From positions 186,001-250,000 of the forward strand of contig NZ_JBGFSP010000003.1 of the NCBI RefSeq assembly GCF_041227145.1: a stretch of 64,000 nt of DNA, written 5' to 3'. The notes beneath the pieces are model-generated. The model saw only the letters and a list, made by a program, of their open reading frames with translations, made no database searches and had not been told where the DNA came from. This stretch comes from Bacteroides sp. AN502(2024). Its GTDB lineage: Bacteria > Bacteroidota > Bacteroidia > Bacteroidales > Bacteroidaceae. The first letter of the stretch is position 1; every line of letters starts with the position of its first letter. The position numbers and the translations under genes are program-made. This document shows positions 1-8,129 of this stretch, one piece after another.

Positions 1-93
1 TCCGGCATCTATCAGTATTCCATAAGTTTCAGTGCCCAGATAATAGCAGTTCCCACTACTGCCACTCGCCAGGCTTATAAATTTTACCTTCAT
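1..93 (-). CDS. MBL-fold metallo-hydrolase, N-terminal fragment
   Basis: These are the first 31 codons of a gene that runs leftward out of the window. The protein starts MKVKFISLASGSSGNCYYLG and continues into GTETYGILIDAG, the opening beta strands of metallo-beta-lactamase-fold hydrolases of the YycJ/WalJ type. The HxHxDH metal site would lie outside the window. A leftward -7 box (TATCTTTG) at 192-185 and a leader hairpin at 122-152 precede the start. The family call rests on the N-terminus alone. Confidence 0.7.
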   Translation of the reverse strand, partial: MKVKFISLASGSSGNCYYLGTETYGILIDAG

Positions 94-121
94 GTTTTAT
101 CCTTTTTATTAAAAAGCAAAA

Positions 122-152
122 TGCCGTCAACTTTTGCAGCAAAGTGACGGCA
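122..152 (-). promoter_or_regulatory. Leader hairpin upstream of the MBL hydrolase
   Basis: TGCCGTCA (122-129) pairs with TGACGGCA (145-152), and the stem can extend inward with partly paired ACTTTTGC/GCAAAGT. On the leftward strand the hairpin is followed by TTTTGC and then TTTTT before the start codon. It could be an attenuator or only a stabilising hairpin; the T-tract is interrupted. Confidence 0.4.
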
Positions 153-214
153 AATATACGCAAAAAAGAAATGTTAATTTGAGACAAAGATACGTTTTTT
201 TTGCTTACTGTCTG

Positions 215-222
215 TATCTTTG
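215..222 (+). promoter_or_regulatory. Bacteroides -7 promoter box for the HAD gene
   Basis: TATCTTTG matches the Bacteroidota -7 consensus TAnnTTTG and lies 23 nt before the start codon at 246. No clear -33 element is seen at the usual spacing. A second, leftward TATCTTTG lies at 192-185 and would serve the MBL gene, so the two promoters are divergent. Confidence 0.6.
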
Positions 223-245
223 TTCCAAATTAGGTAATTAAAACT

Positions 246-668
246 ATGATTATAGCTGTTGATTTTGACGGAACGATTGTAGAACATCGTTATCCGCGCA
301 TTGGTGAAGAGATTCCATTCGCTATTGAAACATTGAAGTTATTGCAACAAGAAAAGCATCGTTTAATACTATGGAGTGTACGTGAAGGAGAACTTCTGGA
401 CGAAGCTGTCGAATGGTGTAAAGCCAGAGGTTTAGAATTTTATGCGGTCAATAAGGACTATCCTGAAGAGCAGAAAGACCATCAGGGATTCTCCCGGAAG
501 TTGAAAGCCGATATATTCATCGATGACCGGAATCTGGGTGGTTTGCCGGACTGGGGAGTCATTTATGAAATGATTAAAGGGAAAAAGACATTTGCAGAGA
601 TCTATAGCCAAAACGAAGAAGAGGAAAAAACATCCTTGAAAAAGAAGAAAAGATGGTTGCCTTTTTAG
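246..668 (+). CDS. HAD-superfamily hydrolase (BT0820-like)
   Basis: A 140-residue haloacid-dehalogenase-like phosphohydrolase without a large cap domain. Motif I is DFDGT near the N-terminus, with the nucleophile and acid Asp two residues apart. A motif II Ser lies in ILWSVRE, a motif III Lys is probably in SRKLKAD, and motif IV is FIDDRN. The last 25 residues are Lys/Glu-rich and probably disordered. The gene stands alone behind a -7 box at 215-222, and a hairpin terminator follows at 705-740. The substrate cannot be inferred from sequence. Confidence 0.85.
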   Translation: MIIAVDFDGTIVEHRYPRIGEEIPFAIETLKLLQQEKHRLILWSVREGELLDEAVEWCKARGLEFYAVNKDYPEEQKDHQGFSRKLKADIFIDDRNLGGLPDWGVIYEMIKGKKTFAEIYSQNEEEEKTSLKKKKRWLPF

Positions 669-704
669 GAAGCAAATACATATCAAACCAGCAAAGAATA
701 GATG

Positions 705-740
705 ATGCACTCCTATCTGACATGATTAGAGTGCATTTTT
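705..740 (+). terminator. Intrinsic terminator after the HAD gene
   Basis: ATGCACTC (705-712) pairs with GAGTGCAT (729-736), followed by TTTT. It lies 37 nt after the HAD stop and between convergent genes. Confidence 0.75.
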
Positions 741-782
741 ATATTCATAAACAACTATCACTCAACATGAAATCACCAATTA

Positions 783-1031
783 CTACGATTCTTTGTTTTC
801 CCACTTTTCTCTAAACTCCCACAGTTGCTCAATAGTGGGATGAAATGTTGAATTTTCCCAGTTTCTGGAAATCATTGTAATCAAAGACTCCAAATACGAT
901 TTACCATCAATAATTGTAGTACATTTATTAATCTGAAACTTTTCTGTTGGATAATTCTTTGTCTCAATCATCTTTTTTGCCCAGTTCAATAATTCCTGAA
1001 CAGATTCATTATCATAAGTATGTTGTATCAT
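783..1031 (-). CDS. Small conserved hypothetical protein (DUF6965-like?)
   Basis: A soluble protein of about 82 residues with no signal peptide. It contains the blocks ELLNWAKKMIE, DGKSYLESLITM and TFHPTIEQLWEFREKW, which remind me of the DUF6965 family; that assignment is tentative. A longer reading from a GTG at 1049 is possible. The -7 box TATCTTTG, however, occupies 1056-1049 on this strand, so transcription should begin after that GTG. The ATG at 1031 is therefore the more likely start, with a leader of only about 13 nt. Function unknown. Confidence 0.6.
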   Translation of the reverse strand: MIQHTYDNESVQELLNWAKKMIETKNYPTEKFQINKCTTIIDGKSYLESLITMISRNWENSTFHPTIEQLWEFREKWENKES

Positions 1032-1048
1032 ATCTTTAGAATTTTCCA

Positions 1049-1056
1049 CAAAGATA
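1049..1056 (-). promoter_or_regulatory. -7 box that sets the start of the 783-1031 gene
   Basis: TATCTTTG reads leftward and its last G is the first base of the alternative GTG start. Because transcription starts about 4-5 nt after this G, the GTG cannot be on the mRNA. The ATG at 1031 is the first usable start. Confidence 0.6.
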
Positions 1057-1162
1057 CAAACTTTATTTATTCATAAAGTAATAATTTTGCTATCAATAAA
1101 GAAACAATCCATGATTTTTTATGTTTATATAAATAGAGATAAACTTAAAAATAGAATGACTT

Positions 1163-1612
1163 ATGATTTATAATTTTTTATTTCCCACCAAATCGAATAC
1201 AACGAAAGTGTCTTTGTTGCTATTGGCTGTCCGGATCATCTTCGGCATATTATTAATGAATCATGGTATCCAAAAATGGAGTAACTTTCAGGAGATGTCA
1301 GCTGTATTTCCTGATCCGCTTGGAATAGGAAGTCCCCTATCTCTCGGATTAGCAATTTTTGGTGAACTTGTATGTTCGATAGCATTTATCATCGGATTCT
1401 TGTATCGCTTGGCAATGATCCCGATGATTTTCACCATGATGGTAGCCTTTTTTGTAGTTCATGCAAATGACGTGTTTGCGGTTAAAGAACTAGCCTTCAT
1501 ATATTTAGTCGTATTCATATTGATGTATATTGCCGGTCCCGGTAAATTTTCAATAGACCATATCATAGGAAACAAATTATCACGACGGAAATCAAGAGCA
1601 TACAAAAATTAG
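1163..1612 (+). CDS. DoxX family membrane protein
   Basis: 149 residues with four hydrophobic helices (roughly 20-40, 60-80, 84-105 and 110-130). The first holds LLLAVRIIFGILLMNHG followed by IQKW, typical of DoxX/DoxD-like quinone-associated inner-membrane proteins. The tail is basic (SRRKSRAYK). A TAATTTTG box at 1082-1089 may be its promoter. DoxX proteins are linked to redox or detoxification complexes in other bacteria; nothing next to this gene indicates a specific partner. Confidence 0.8.
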   Translation: MIYNFLFPTKSNTTKVSLLLLAVRIIFGILLMNHGIQKWSNFQEMSAVFPDPLGIGSPLSLGLAIFGELVCSIAFIIGFLYRLAMIPMIFTMMVAFFVVHANDVFAVKELAFIYLVVFILMYIAGPGKFSIDHIIGNKLSRRKSRAYKN

Positions 1613-1706
1613 AAATAATATCCCCGAGAACTTAAAAATCCGTATATTTGCATACACATTAAGAAATAATTTATTAATATTATTCATTAACCAAAAACAT
1701 TTTAAC

Positions 1707-2258
1707 ATGAAAAGAGGGAAGCTGACTTTAGTCGCAGTAGTACTTAGCGGTAGCTTATTATTCAGTTCTTGTGTAGGATCATTCGCCTTATTCAATCGCC
1801 TGTCTTCCTGGAATCAATCAGTTGGAAACAAATTTGTAAACGAACTTGTATTCCTTGCTTTCAACATTGTTCCGGTTTATGGTGTAGCTTACCTGGCTGA
1901 TGCTTTAGTGATCAATTCTATCGAGTTCTGGAGTGGGTCCAATCCGATGGCTAATGTAGGTGATGTAAAGAAAGTGAAAGGAGAAAACGGCAACTACATG
2001 GTGAAAACTCTTGAGAATGGATATTCCATTACTAAAGAGGGCGAAACTGCTTCAATGGACTTGATCTACAACAAAGAAGCCAACACATGGAACGTCGTTG
2101 CAAACGGTGAAAGCGCTGAATTGGTAAAAATAAACAATGACGGCACTGCTGATTTGTTCTTGCCGAACGGTGAAAAGATGAATGTAACTCTGGATGCTCA
2201 AGGTATGCTCGCAGCACGCCAGGCTACAATGAGCAATCTGATGTTTGCCGCACGCTAA
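1707..2258 (+). CDS. DUF3332 family lipoprotein
   Basis: 183 residues. A signal peptide with lipobox LFSSC puts the lipidated Cys near residue 22. This is followed by the block GSFALFNRLSSWNQSVGNKF and a hydrophobic stretch (VFLAFNIVPVYGVAYLADAL), which together mark DUF3332. The C-terminal half is a charged beta-rich domain. The gene has its own TATATTTG box at 1643-1650 and a strong terminator at 2277-2314. Probably an envelope protein; its function is not established. Confidence 0.8.
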   Translation: MKRGKLTLVAVVLSGSLLFSSCVGSFALFNRLSSWNQSVGNKFVNELVFLAFNIVPVYGVAYLADALVINSIEFWSGSNPMANVGDVKKVKGENGNYMVKTLENGYSITKEGETASMDLIYNKEANTWNVVANGESAELVKINNDGTADLFLPNGEKMNVTLDAQGMLAARQATMSNLMFAAR

Positions 2259-2276
2259 AAATAAAAGCAAATACGA

Positions 2277-2314
2277 AGGAGATGAAGCTCGATATGCAGT
2301 TTCATCTCCTTTTT
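2277..2314 (+). terminator. Intrinsic terminator after the DUF3332 gene
   Basis: AGGAGATGAA (2277-2286) pairs perfectly with TTCATCTCCT (2301-2310), followed by TTTT. It separates this gene from the convergent tamL. Confidence 0.85.
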
Positions 2315-2339
2315 GTAAGAGCAAATTACAAATGGCTGA

Positions 2340-4649
2340 TTAGAAAGGATATCCCACAGCAAAATGGAAGGCAAAGTCACGACTGAATTTAGGATGAATG
2401 ATGGGGAAATGGTCCTTCCTCGTTTCATAAGCGGGATTGACAGCTTTCATTCCTCCGTCAAAACGCAGAATAAAGAAATCCAAATCCAAGCGGAGACCTA
2501 ATCCGTAGGCCACTGCTATTTGCTTATAAAACTCGTCAAACTTGAACACTCCTCCCGGTTGATTGGCATAACTCCGAATGGTCCAAATATTACCGGCATC
2601 AATAAATACCGCCCCCTGCAATTTCCAGAATAACTTGCTTCGGTATTCAATACTGGCATCCAGTTTAATATCTCCGGATTGATCGAGTAAATTTCCATTT
2701 CCTGCAAAAGAACCCGGTCCCAAGTCGCGAACACTCCATCCACGGACACTATTGGCTCCACCGGAAAAATATTGTTTCTCAAACGGAATGGTCTTCGCAT
2801 TTCCATAGGGTACAGCTACTCCTATACCGGCATGAAACGCAAAAGAGTTGCGATAATCGATTCTGATATTCTTAGCAAAATCAAACTCCCCCTTCAGATA
2901 TTGGGCATAAGGAATTCCTAGAATAGCATATTCACCATTACTGTTCTTCCGGATGTTTGCAGCCTTTGACAGAGCATACATTACATTTCCCGCCGATTCG
3001 AAATTAAAACGGATAGAGTATGAATTAGAAGCAATCGTATTATTGATAATCGATCCTCCCACGCTATTATAATTATAGCTATATCCCATATTTATAATCA
3101 GCCGGTCCTGATAATTATACTGGAATATATGGTTCTGTCCTTTATTAATATAATCCTCTCTAAACCTGTCAGAGATACGAGGCAAATACAAAAAAGCGAT
3201 ATTAATCAAATCAATACGGTGTTGTATCTTATGACGTCGTGTCCACTTGTAGCTCCAGTTGGCAGAAGCCATCGTACGAAGGAATTCCGGGCGCAACTGA
3301 TAATTATACTGCAAACCAAACTCCGTTGTCGCCCTGATTTTCCGTTTAAAATCAGAGGAGATGAAAGGAAACAGGAAATTAGGAAAATTGATACTCGATT
3401 CCACTCCGTACTCTGTATAGTTATTATTCGAATAACCTGCCTGAAGTCCGGAAATGACTTCATACGCTCCACGGAATTTTATCATAAAAGTTTCCGATCC
3501 GCGAAAAAGGTTCCTGTTCTGGAAAGAGACGGAAGCTGCCGCTCCCAAGTCACCGGCAGAATTAGTTCCCTCTACCTCAAAAGCCACTGATTTATGTTTG
3601 CTCTTGGTCAACATCACATAGCAATCGAGCATCGTTGAATCTCCTATTTGAGTCTCAATAAAACGGATATTCGTATATTTCAATGCCGACAAACGTCCAA
3701 AACTGGAATAGGTCTGCTGTACATCCCGCTCGTTATACAGATCGCCGGAAGCAAACCGAAGGTTATCTGTAAGAACTTTAGGACGTAAATAGAGTTTATC
3801 CTTATAGTAAATCGGATATCCCTTATAATGCACCGAATCATTGATGTCCACACTACTCATTGCCGAGGAGTGCAAAACATCATAATCCGTAATAAAATTA
3901 ATCTTATTGATCCAATATTGCCGATGTGCTCTTGCCGAATCACTCGCGTGAGCTTTATACATTTGCAAATGTTGAGTCAGGTCTACATTATAAGTATTAC
4001 GAACGGTATCGGCAATATATCCGATATAGTCCTTATTAAATTTATAGTAACCATTCTGAAGTAACTTATTCGTGATGCGTTGCCTGTCCATATCCAATAC
4101 ATTCACATCAAAATACATGCCTTCTTTCAGCAAACTGCTGGCAGAATCCTGTTTGAGAAGCGCGGCTATTTTAGGGTCATAAATATCATATTTAATAGAT
4201 TTAACGACGTATGGCTTACCTGCCGTTACATCATAATAGACTTTGATCTTTTTCTTTTTTACTTTGGTCGAACGTTTCACTGTCGCTGCCATATATCCCA
4301 TATTATGCACAGCCTTAGTGATCTCTTCTTCAGAGCGTTGAGCTTCATCCTCGCTATATATTACGGGAGCATCCCCTATTCTTCTCAATAACTTATTCCC
4401 CCATTTTGTCGAATCACGCCCAGCCAAATTGTATACATAAAGTTGGGTCTTTATCAGACTGAACCACTTGGCATTAGGATTTTGGCGAATATACATACGC
4501 AAGGAAGAAGGCCGTATATCTTTTTGGTCCGTACGAATTTTAACTTCATCCAGCAGATAAGATCCATCCGGCACAAACTTTGTGGTAGTACACGAAGCAA
4601 GCGACAAGACAGCAACAGAAGCAAGCAAATAAAGAAAATTTCTCCTCAT
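2340..4649 (-). CDS. tamL: TamL, lipidated BamA-family outer-membrane protein
   Basis: 769 residues. The signal peptide ends in lipobox LASC (Cys about residue 19). POTRA-like N-terminal segments follow (KFVPDGSYLLDEVKIRTD, then YVVKSIKYDIYD). The C-terminal 16-strand BamA/TamA-type barrel carries the lid-loop signature SGGANSVRGWSVRDLGPG and ends in an aromatic strand (FAFHFAVGYPF). TamL is the Bacteroidota counterpart of TamA and works with TamB in outer-membrane protein or lipid transport. No tamB is adjacent here. The leftward promoter box TATCTTTG lies at 4692-4685 and diverges from the methyltransferase promoter. Confidence 0.9.
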   Translation of the reverse strand: MRRNFLYLLASVAVLSLASCTTTKFVPDGSYLLDEVKIRTDQKDIRPSSLRMYIRQNPNAKWFSLIKTQLYVYNLAGRDSTKWGNKLLRRIGDAPVIYSEDEAQRSEEEITKAVHNMGYMAATVKRSTKVKKKKIKVYYDVTAGKPYVVKSIKYDIYDPKIAALLKQDSASSLLKEGMYFDVNVLDMDRQRITNKLLQNGYYKFNKDYIGYIADTVRNTYNVDLTQHLQMYKAHASDSARAHRQYWINKINFITDYDVLHSSAMSSVDINDSVHYKGYPIYYKDKLYLRPKVLTDNLRFASGDLYNERDVQQTYSSFGRLSALKYTNIRFIETQIGDSTMLDCYVMLTKSKHKSVAFEVEGTNSAGDLGAAASVSFQNRNLFRGSETFMIKFRGAYEVISGLQAGYSNNNYTEYGVESSINFPNFLFPFISSDFKRKIRATTEFGLQYNYQLRPEFLRTMASANWSYKWTRRHKIQHRIDLINIAFLYLPRISDRFREDYINKGQNHIFQYNYQDRLIINMGYSYNYNSVGGSIINNTIASNSYSIRFNFESAGNVMYALSKAANIRKNSNGEYAILGIPYAQYLKGEFDFAKNIRIDYRNSFAFHAGIGVAVPYGNAKTIPFEKQYFSGGANSVRGWSVRDLGPGSFAGNGNLLDQSGDIKLDASIEYRSKLFWKLQGAVFIDAGNIWTIRSYANQPGGVFKFDEFYKQIAVAYGLGLRLDLDFFILRFDGGMKAVNPAYETRKDHFPIIHPKFSRDFAFHFAVGYPF

Positions 4650-4684
4650 ACGGTTTTACGTCGATAGTATGAAAAATGCGCTTA

Positions 4685-4773
4685 CAAAGATAAATTATAT
4701 TTTCCGACGGAGAAAATAATTTAAGAAAAAGAGAGGTAAGTAAGGATAGATTGGAAATATCTTTATAGCTTTG
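4685..4773. promoter_or_regulatory. Divergent promoters of tamL and the RNA methyltransferase
   Basis: The leftward -7 box TATCTTTG at 4692-4685 serves tamL. The rightward box TAGCTTTG at 4766-4773 serves the methyltransferase. The rightward box overlaps an in-frame TTG at 4771, so that TTG cannot be the translation start and the ATG at 4792 is used. Confidence 0.6.
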
Positions 4774-4791
4774 CAGAAGAATATCAAATCT

Positions 4792-5556
4792 ATGGCATCA
4801 TTAAGTAAAAACAAAATAAAGTATATCCGCTCGCTGGAACTGAAGAAAATACGTAAAGAAGAGCGGGTATTTCTGGCTGAAGGTCCCAAATTGGTAGGTG
4901 ATTTACTCGGACATTTTCCCTGTCGCTTTTTAGCAGCCACACCCTCCTGGCTTCAGGAGCATCCGGGTACTGATGCAAGTGAACTGGTAGAAGTTTCACA
5001 GGATGATCTTTCACGGGCCAGCTTATTGAAAACTCCCCAACAGGTACTTGCCATTTTCGAACAACCACAATATACACTGGATACGGAATCGGTCCGCCAA
5101 TCGCTTTGTCTTGCATTGGATGATGTGCAAGATCCCGGGAATCTGGGCACCATTATCCGTTTGGCCGACTGGTTTGGCATCGGACATATTATCTGCTCGC
5201 AGAATACGGTAGATGTATATAACCCCAAGACCATACAGGCCACGATGGGAGGAATCGCCCGGGTGAAAGTACATTATACTTCTCTCCCCGATTTTATCCG
5301 GTCGCTCGGAGATATTCCTGTGTTCGGAACGTTTCTGAATGGAAAAAACATGTATGAACAACCATTGTCGCCCAATGGCTTGATAGTAATGGGAAATGAA
5401 GGGAATGGCATAGGAAAAGAAGTAGCCGCATTAATCAACCGAAAATTATATATCCCCAATTACCCGGCAGGTCAAGAGACATCCGAGTCACTGAATGTAG
5501 CCATTGCTACCGCAGTAATCTGTGCCGAGTTCCGTCGACAGGCTGCATGGAAGTAA
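4792..5556 (+). CDS. TrmH/SpoU family RNA methyltransferase
   Basis: 254 residues from the ATG at 4792. The N-terminal substrate-binding region contains IRSLELKKIRKEERVFLAEGPK. The knotted SPOUT methyltransferase domain follows, with motif 1 DVQDPGNLGTIIRLADWFG, motif 2 IVMGNEGNGIGKEV and motif 3 IPNYPAGQETSESLNVAIA. It is expected to 2'-O-methylate a ribose in tRNA or rRNA using S-adenosylmethionine; the exact site is unknown. Its last 50 bases overlap, on the opposite strand, the 3' end of the 5507-5893 gene. Confidence 0.9.
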   Translation: MASLSKNKIKYIRSLELKKIRKEERVFLAEGPKLVGDLLGHFPCRFLAATPSWLQEHPGTDASELVEVSQDDLSRASLLKTPQQVLAIFEQPQYTLDTESVRQSLCLALDDVQDPGNLGTIIRLADWFGIGHIICSQNTVDVYNPKTIQATMGGIARVKVHYTSLPDFIRSLGDIPVFGTFLNGKNMYEQPLSPNGLIVMGNEGNGIGKEVAALINRKLYIPNYPAGQETSESLNVAIATAVICAEFRRQAAWK

Positions 5557-5893
5557 AATCAAAAGGATAAAATAAATAAGGGAATAACGATTTCCCCTTC
5601 TTTTCTGCTTCCTGCAGATACTCATAAAAACATTGGGAAGATTGATTCGAAACATTGGGAAGATTGATTTGAAACATTGGGAGATTTTTTAAAAACCTCC
5701 CAATGTTTTTTATTTCTTCTATCTGACTTTCAGAAAGCAACGCAATCACTCCCGGTATCCATTCAACCGATTCAATCTCTTCGGTCAACGGGAATACACC
5801 GCGAACAACTCCTCCGTCAGCAATCTCCACCACCTGCTGCTTCATAACTCCAACAGCAGGTATCAGCAAATAATGAGAAGCAAAACGTTTCAT
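5507..5893 (-). CDS. Conserved hypothetical protein with a 22-nt repeat array inside its frame
   Basis: 128 residues, starting 5 nt after the stop of the DUF4296 gene, so it is probably the last gene of that operon. The first 60 residues look well formed (FASHYLLIPAVGVMKQQVVE, then FPLTEEIESVEWIPGVIALL), as does the end (YPFDFTSMQPVDGTRHRLLR). Between them, residues about 63-88 are the translation of a tandem 22-nt DNA repeat with hairpin. I do not recognise the family. Either the repeat was inserted in frame, or the gene normally ends earlier and the rest is read-through. Confidence 0.6.
   Translation of the reverse strand: MKRFASHYLLIPAVGVMKQQVVEIADGGVVRGVFPLTEEIESVEWIPGVIALLSESQIEEIKNIGRFLKNLPMFQINLPNVSNQSSQCFYEYLQEAEKKGKSLFPYLFYPFDFTSMQPVDGTRHRLLR
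5631..5712 (+). repeat. 22-nt repeat array A with terminal hairpin
   Basis: Three copies of CATTGGGA(A)GATT begin at 5631, 5653 and 5675, exactly 22 nt apart; the first two units differ by one base. The third copy forms a stem with its inverse (CATTGGGAG at 5675-5683 with CTCCCAATG at 5697-5705), followed by TTTTTTATTT. On the rightward strand this is a good intrinsic terminator for the methyltransferase gene. It lies inside the leftward coding frame 5507-5893. Its core is the same as that of the array at 60.5 kb. Confidence 0.85.
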
Positions 5894-5898
5894 TACAA

Positions 5899-6972
5899 TC
5901 AGTTGTTTGAACGTCTTTGCTGCTGCCTGCGTTGATTCATCCGGCGTTCCTTTCTTTGCTCTATCCGTTCTTTTTGGATATGCTGTTCCACCTGAATCTG
6001 CTCCGGTTTCTTCTCACGATGAGTTCCCGTACGACGACGGTTCATCTCTTCCGGTGTCAGACGCTGTATATCATCTTTGTTCTTATCTACAATCTTATGT
6101 AAAGAGTCGGCAGTTTCTTTAGTAACTATCTTTTTCAAAGAATCCGCTTCCAATGCCTTTATCTTATTCAAAGAATCGCGTACGGCAAACTCAAGCGTAT
6201 CCGTACAATGATAACGAGTCATCCTGAAACGGTCAGCTAATACTGCTCCACCCTTCTCTTGGCTGTTCTTCGGATAATAAATGAAACCTTTTATTTCTTT
6301 TATCGGACCTAATGTGTCTGCAAATAAACGAATCTGTTGCACACCCGGTTCAGTCACCGTTTTCCAATGATGGATCGTATCTTTCTCATAAATCACCTGC
6401 ATGGCCATAGTGACACCTCTTAAAGAGTCGGCAAGCATCGGCTCCAGGAAACGATACCACACTTCCCATACCAGCGTATCCCGGTCTTTGTAGTTAGAGT
6501 CGGTCGGCAAAGTAAATACATATTGATTATCCATCCTTTCACCAGTCAACCGTATCATACGCTGCCACGGCCAGACATCGATGCTATCCCCCGGCTTGGT
6601 CATTTTCGGTTTCTTATCACGCTTGGCTATCAGGTCACCAACAAGTTCCTGTTCATCTTTCAAGCGTTTTTTCACCTTCTCATAAATTTTCGATAAAATC
6701 TCTGTGTTACGGGTATACCAAACCATGGATGAATCAAATACAGCTTGTGTAGTCCCATATTTCTTAAAAACGGCGTCTATATACAATGCCTTCTTATAGT
6801 TCTCGCTATAAGGCAAATTATCTCCCATAGACTTTGCCAGATGATAATCATATAGCAAATCCTCCATCTTCGATTCCGAGATTACATCACTGGGCCTTTT
6901 CACTTTACACCCGGCTATTGCAAAAGCGAACATGCAGATGAGACACAGATGAAACCGAAATTTACTTTTCAT
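5899..6972 (-). CDS. DUF4296 domain-containing lipoprotein
   Basis: 357 residues from the ATG at 6972, which overlaps the end of lspA by 11 nt. A start 16 codons further upstream would be inside lspA and lacks a signal peptide start. The lipobox is AIAGC (Cys about 22). The DUF4296 domain follows (VISESKMEDLLYDYHLAKSM, then YIDAVFKKYGTTQAVFDSSMVWY). The C-terminal third is Lys/Glu/Arg/Gln-rich, probably coiled or disordered. Its place directly after lspA, the enzyme that processes such lipoproteins, is a conserved Bacteroidales arrangement as far as I know. Confidence 0.85.
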   Translation of the reverse strand: MKSKFRFHLCLICMFAFAIAGCKVKRPSDVISESKMEDLLYDYHLAKSMGDNLPYSENYKKALYIDAVFKKYGTTQAVFDSSMVWYTRNTEILSKIYEKVKKRLKDEQELVGDLIAKRDKKPKMTKPGDSIDVWPWQRMIRLTGERMDNQYVFTLPTDSNYKDRDTLVWEVWYRFLEPMLADSLRGVTMAMQVIYEKDTIHHWKTVTEPGVQQIRLFADTLGPIKEIKGFIYYPKNSQEKGGAVLADRFRMTRYHCTDTLEFAVRDSLNKIKALEADSLKKIVTKETADSLHKIVDKNKDDIQRLTPEEMNRRRTGTHREKKPEQIQVEQHIQKERIEQRKERRMNQRRQQQRRSNN

Positions 6973-7618
6973 GATCCGTAGCTTCCTTTTTATCTTTATC
7001 CAGCGAATGATAGGATTCATTCAAATATTTACTATAAAAAAGTAACAAGGCAATGATACCACAACTGATAGCGGTATCTGCAAAATTAAAGATCGGACTA
7101 AAGAATATAAAATGCTCTCCGCCCACAAACGGCATCCATGTAGGCCAATTTGTATCTATAATCGGAAAATAGAACATATCCACCACTTTTCCATAAAACC
7201 AGGTAGAATATCCACCGCCTTCGGGCATAAAGCTGGCAATCTGCGAATGAGTGCTTTCATTGAAGAAAACTCCATAGCACACACTGTCTATGATATTTCC
7301 TAAAGCACCGGTCAGAATAAGAGCCACACAGACAATATAACCTGTTTTGAACCCTTTCTTTATTATCTTATAAAGATACCATCCTATCAATGTCACCGCA
7401 ACAATACGGAATGTTGTCAGGAACAGCTTGCCGAAAATTTCCATGCCAAAAGCCATTCCGTTATTTTCGGTGAAATAGATATAAAACCAATCTGTCACAC
7501 GTATACTTTCATGCCAGTACATGTGAGTTTTAATCCAGATTTTTATGATCTGGTCAATAATCAATACAGAAAAGATAACGAACAGAGCAATTCTTCCCTT
7601 TGTGAATAGTTTCTTCAT
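6962..7618 (-). CDS. lspA: Lipoprotein signal peptidase (SPII)
   Basis: 218 residues with four transmembrane helices. The two catalytic Asp motifs are visible: GNIIDSV and FNFADTAISCG. NNGMAFGM matches the conserved N-N-G-x-A-F segment. Between the catalytic motifs is a long polar insertion (about residues 115-165) that makes the protein longer than the E. coli enzyme of about 164 residues; this is usual in Bacteroidota. It cleaves diacylglyceryl-prolipoproteins at the inner membrane. It lies downstream of ileS, an arrangement shared with many bacteria (ileS-lspA). Confidence 0.95.
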   Translation of the reverse strand: MKKLFTKGRIALFVIFSVLIIDQIIKIWIKTHMYWHESIRVTDWFYIYFTENNGMAFGMEIFGKLFLTTFRIVAVTLIGWYLYKIIKKGFKTGYIVCVALILTGALGNIIDSVCYGVFFNESTHSQIASFMPEGGGYSTWFYGKVVDMFYFPIIDTNWPTWMPFVGGEHFIFFSPIFNFADTAISCGIIALLLFYSKYLNESYHSLDKDKKEATDHEK

Positions 7619-7639
7619 TGTTTATTATAAGTTAAACAT

Positions 7640-7696
7640 AACGAGCTACAAGTGCCGTGCGTAAACTCTGCGCAGCTACTTATAGCCCGTTACCTG
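7640..7696. repeat. Imperfect inverted repeat between lspA and the dksA-like gene
   Basis: ACGAGCTACAAGT pairs with ACTTATAGCCCGT about 30 nt away, 11 of 13 positions plus wobble, with a further GCGTAAAC...GCGC element in the loop. It sits inside the ileS-lspA transcription unit and may act as a processing or partial termination site. Confidence 0.5.
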
Positions 7697-7713
7697 TAGC
7701 CCATTGCTATCTG

Positions 7714-8094
7714 TTATTTTTTACCACTGTTCTTTGCTTCAATGCTTAACGTAGCATGAGGAACAGCACGCAGACGTTCTGCCGGAATCAACTTTCCGGT
7801 TTCACGACAGATGCCGTATGTTTTATTCTCAATACGTACCAAAGCAGCTTGTAACCCTTGGATAAACTTCAACTGACGTTGTGCCAGGCGGGTTGTCTCT
7901 TCCTTGGAAAGCGTATTGGCTCCTTCTTCCAACACTTTATACGTAGGAGATGTATCATCGGTATCATTACCATCCAGTCCCATTAAACTTTTTTTCAACT
8001 GTTCATAGTCGCGCTGTGCCAATTCCAGTTTCTCCATAATAATGGCGCGGAATTCCTCGAGTTCCGCATCCGAATATCTAGTCTTTTCTGCCAT
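7714..8094 (-). CDS. TraR/DksA family protein with a degenerate zinc finger
   Basis: 126 residues. The N-terminal coiled coil (residues about 8-75, LEEFRAIIMEKLELAQRDYE) is followed by the DksA-type finger region YGICRETGKLIPAERLRAVP and ATLSIEAK. Canonical DksA has four Cys in CxxCG and CxxC; only the first remains here (CRETG and SIEAK). It is likely an RNA polymerase secondary-channel factor or a relative of one. It lies between ileS and lspA, 35 nt downstream of ileS, and is probably cotranscribed. Confidence 0.85.
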   Translation of the reverse strand: MAEKTRYSDAELEEFRAIIMEKLELAQRDYEQLKKSLMGLDGNDTDDTSPTYKVLEEGANTLSKEETTRLAQRQLKFIQGLQAALVRIENKTYGICRETGKLIPAERLRAVPHATLSIEAKNSGKK

Positions 8095-8129
8095 AACTTT
8101 ACAATTTTAAAGGTTAATCAATTATGGTA

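Noticed and set aside
4771..4791. TTG at 4771 as the start of the RNA methyltransferase
   Set aside because: It lies inside the -7 promoter box; the ATG at 4792 begins the conserved sequence.
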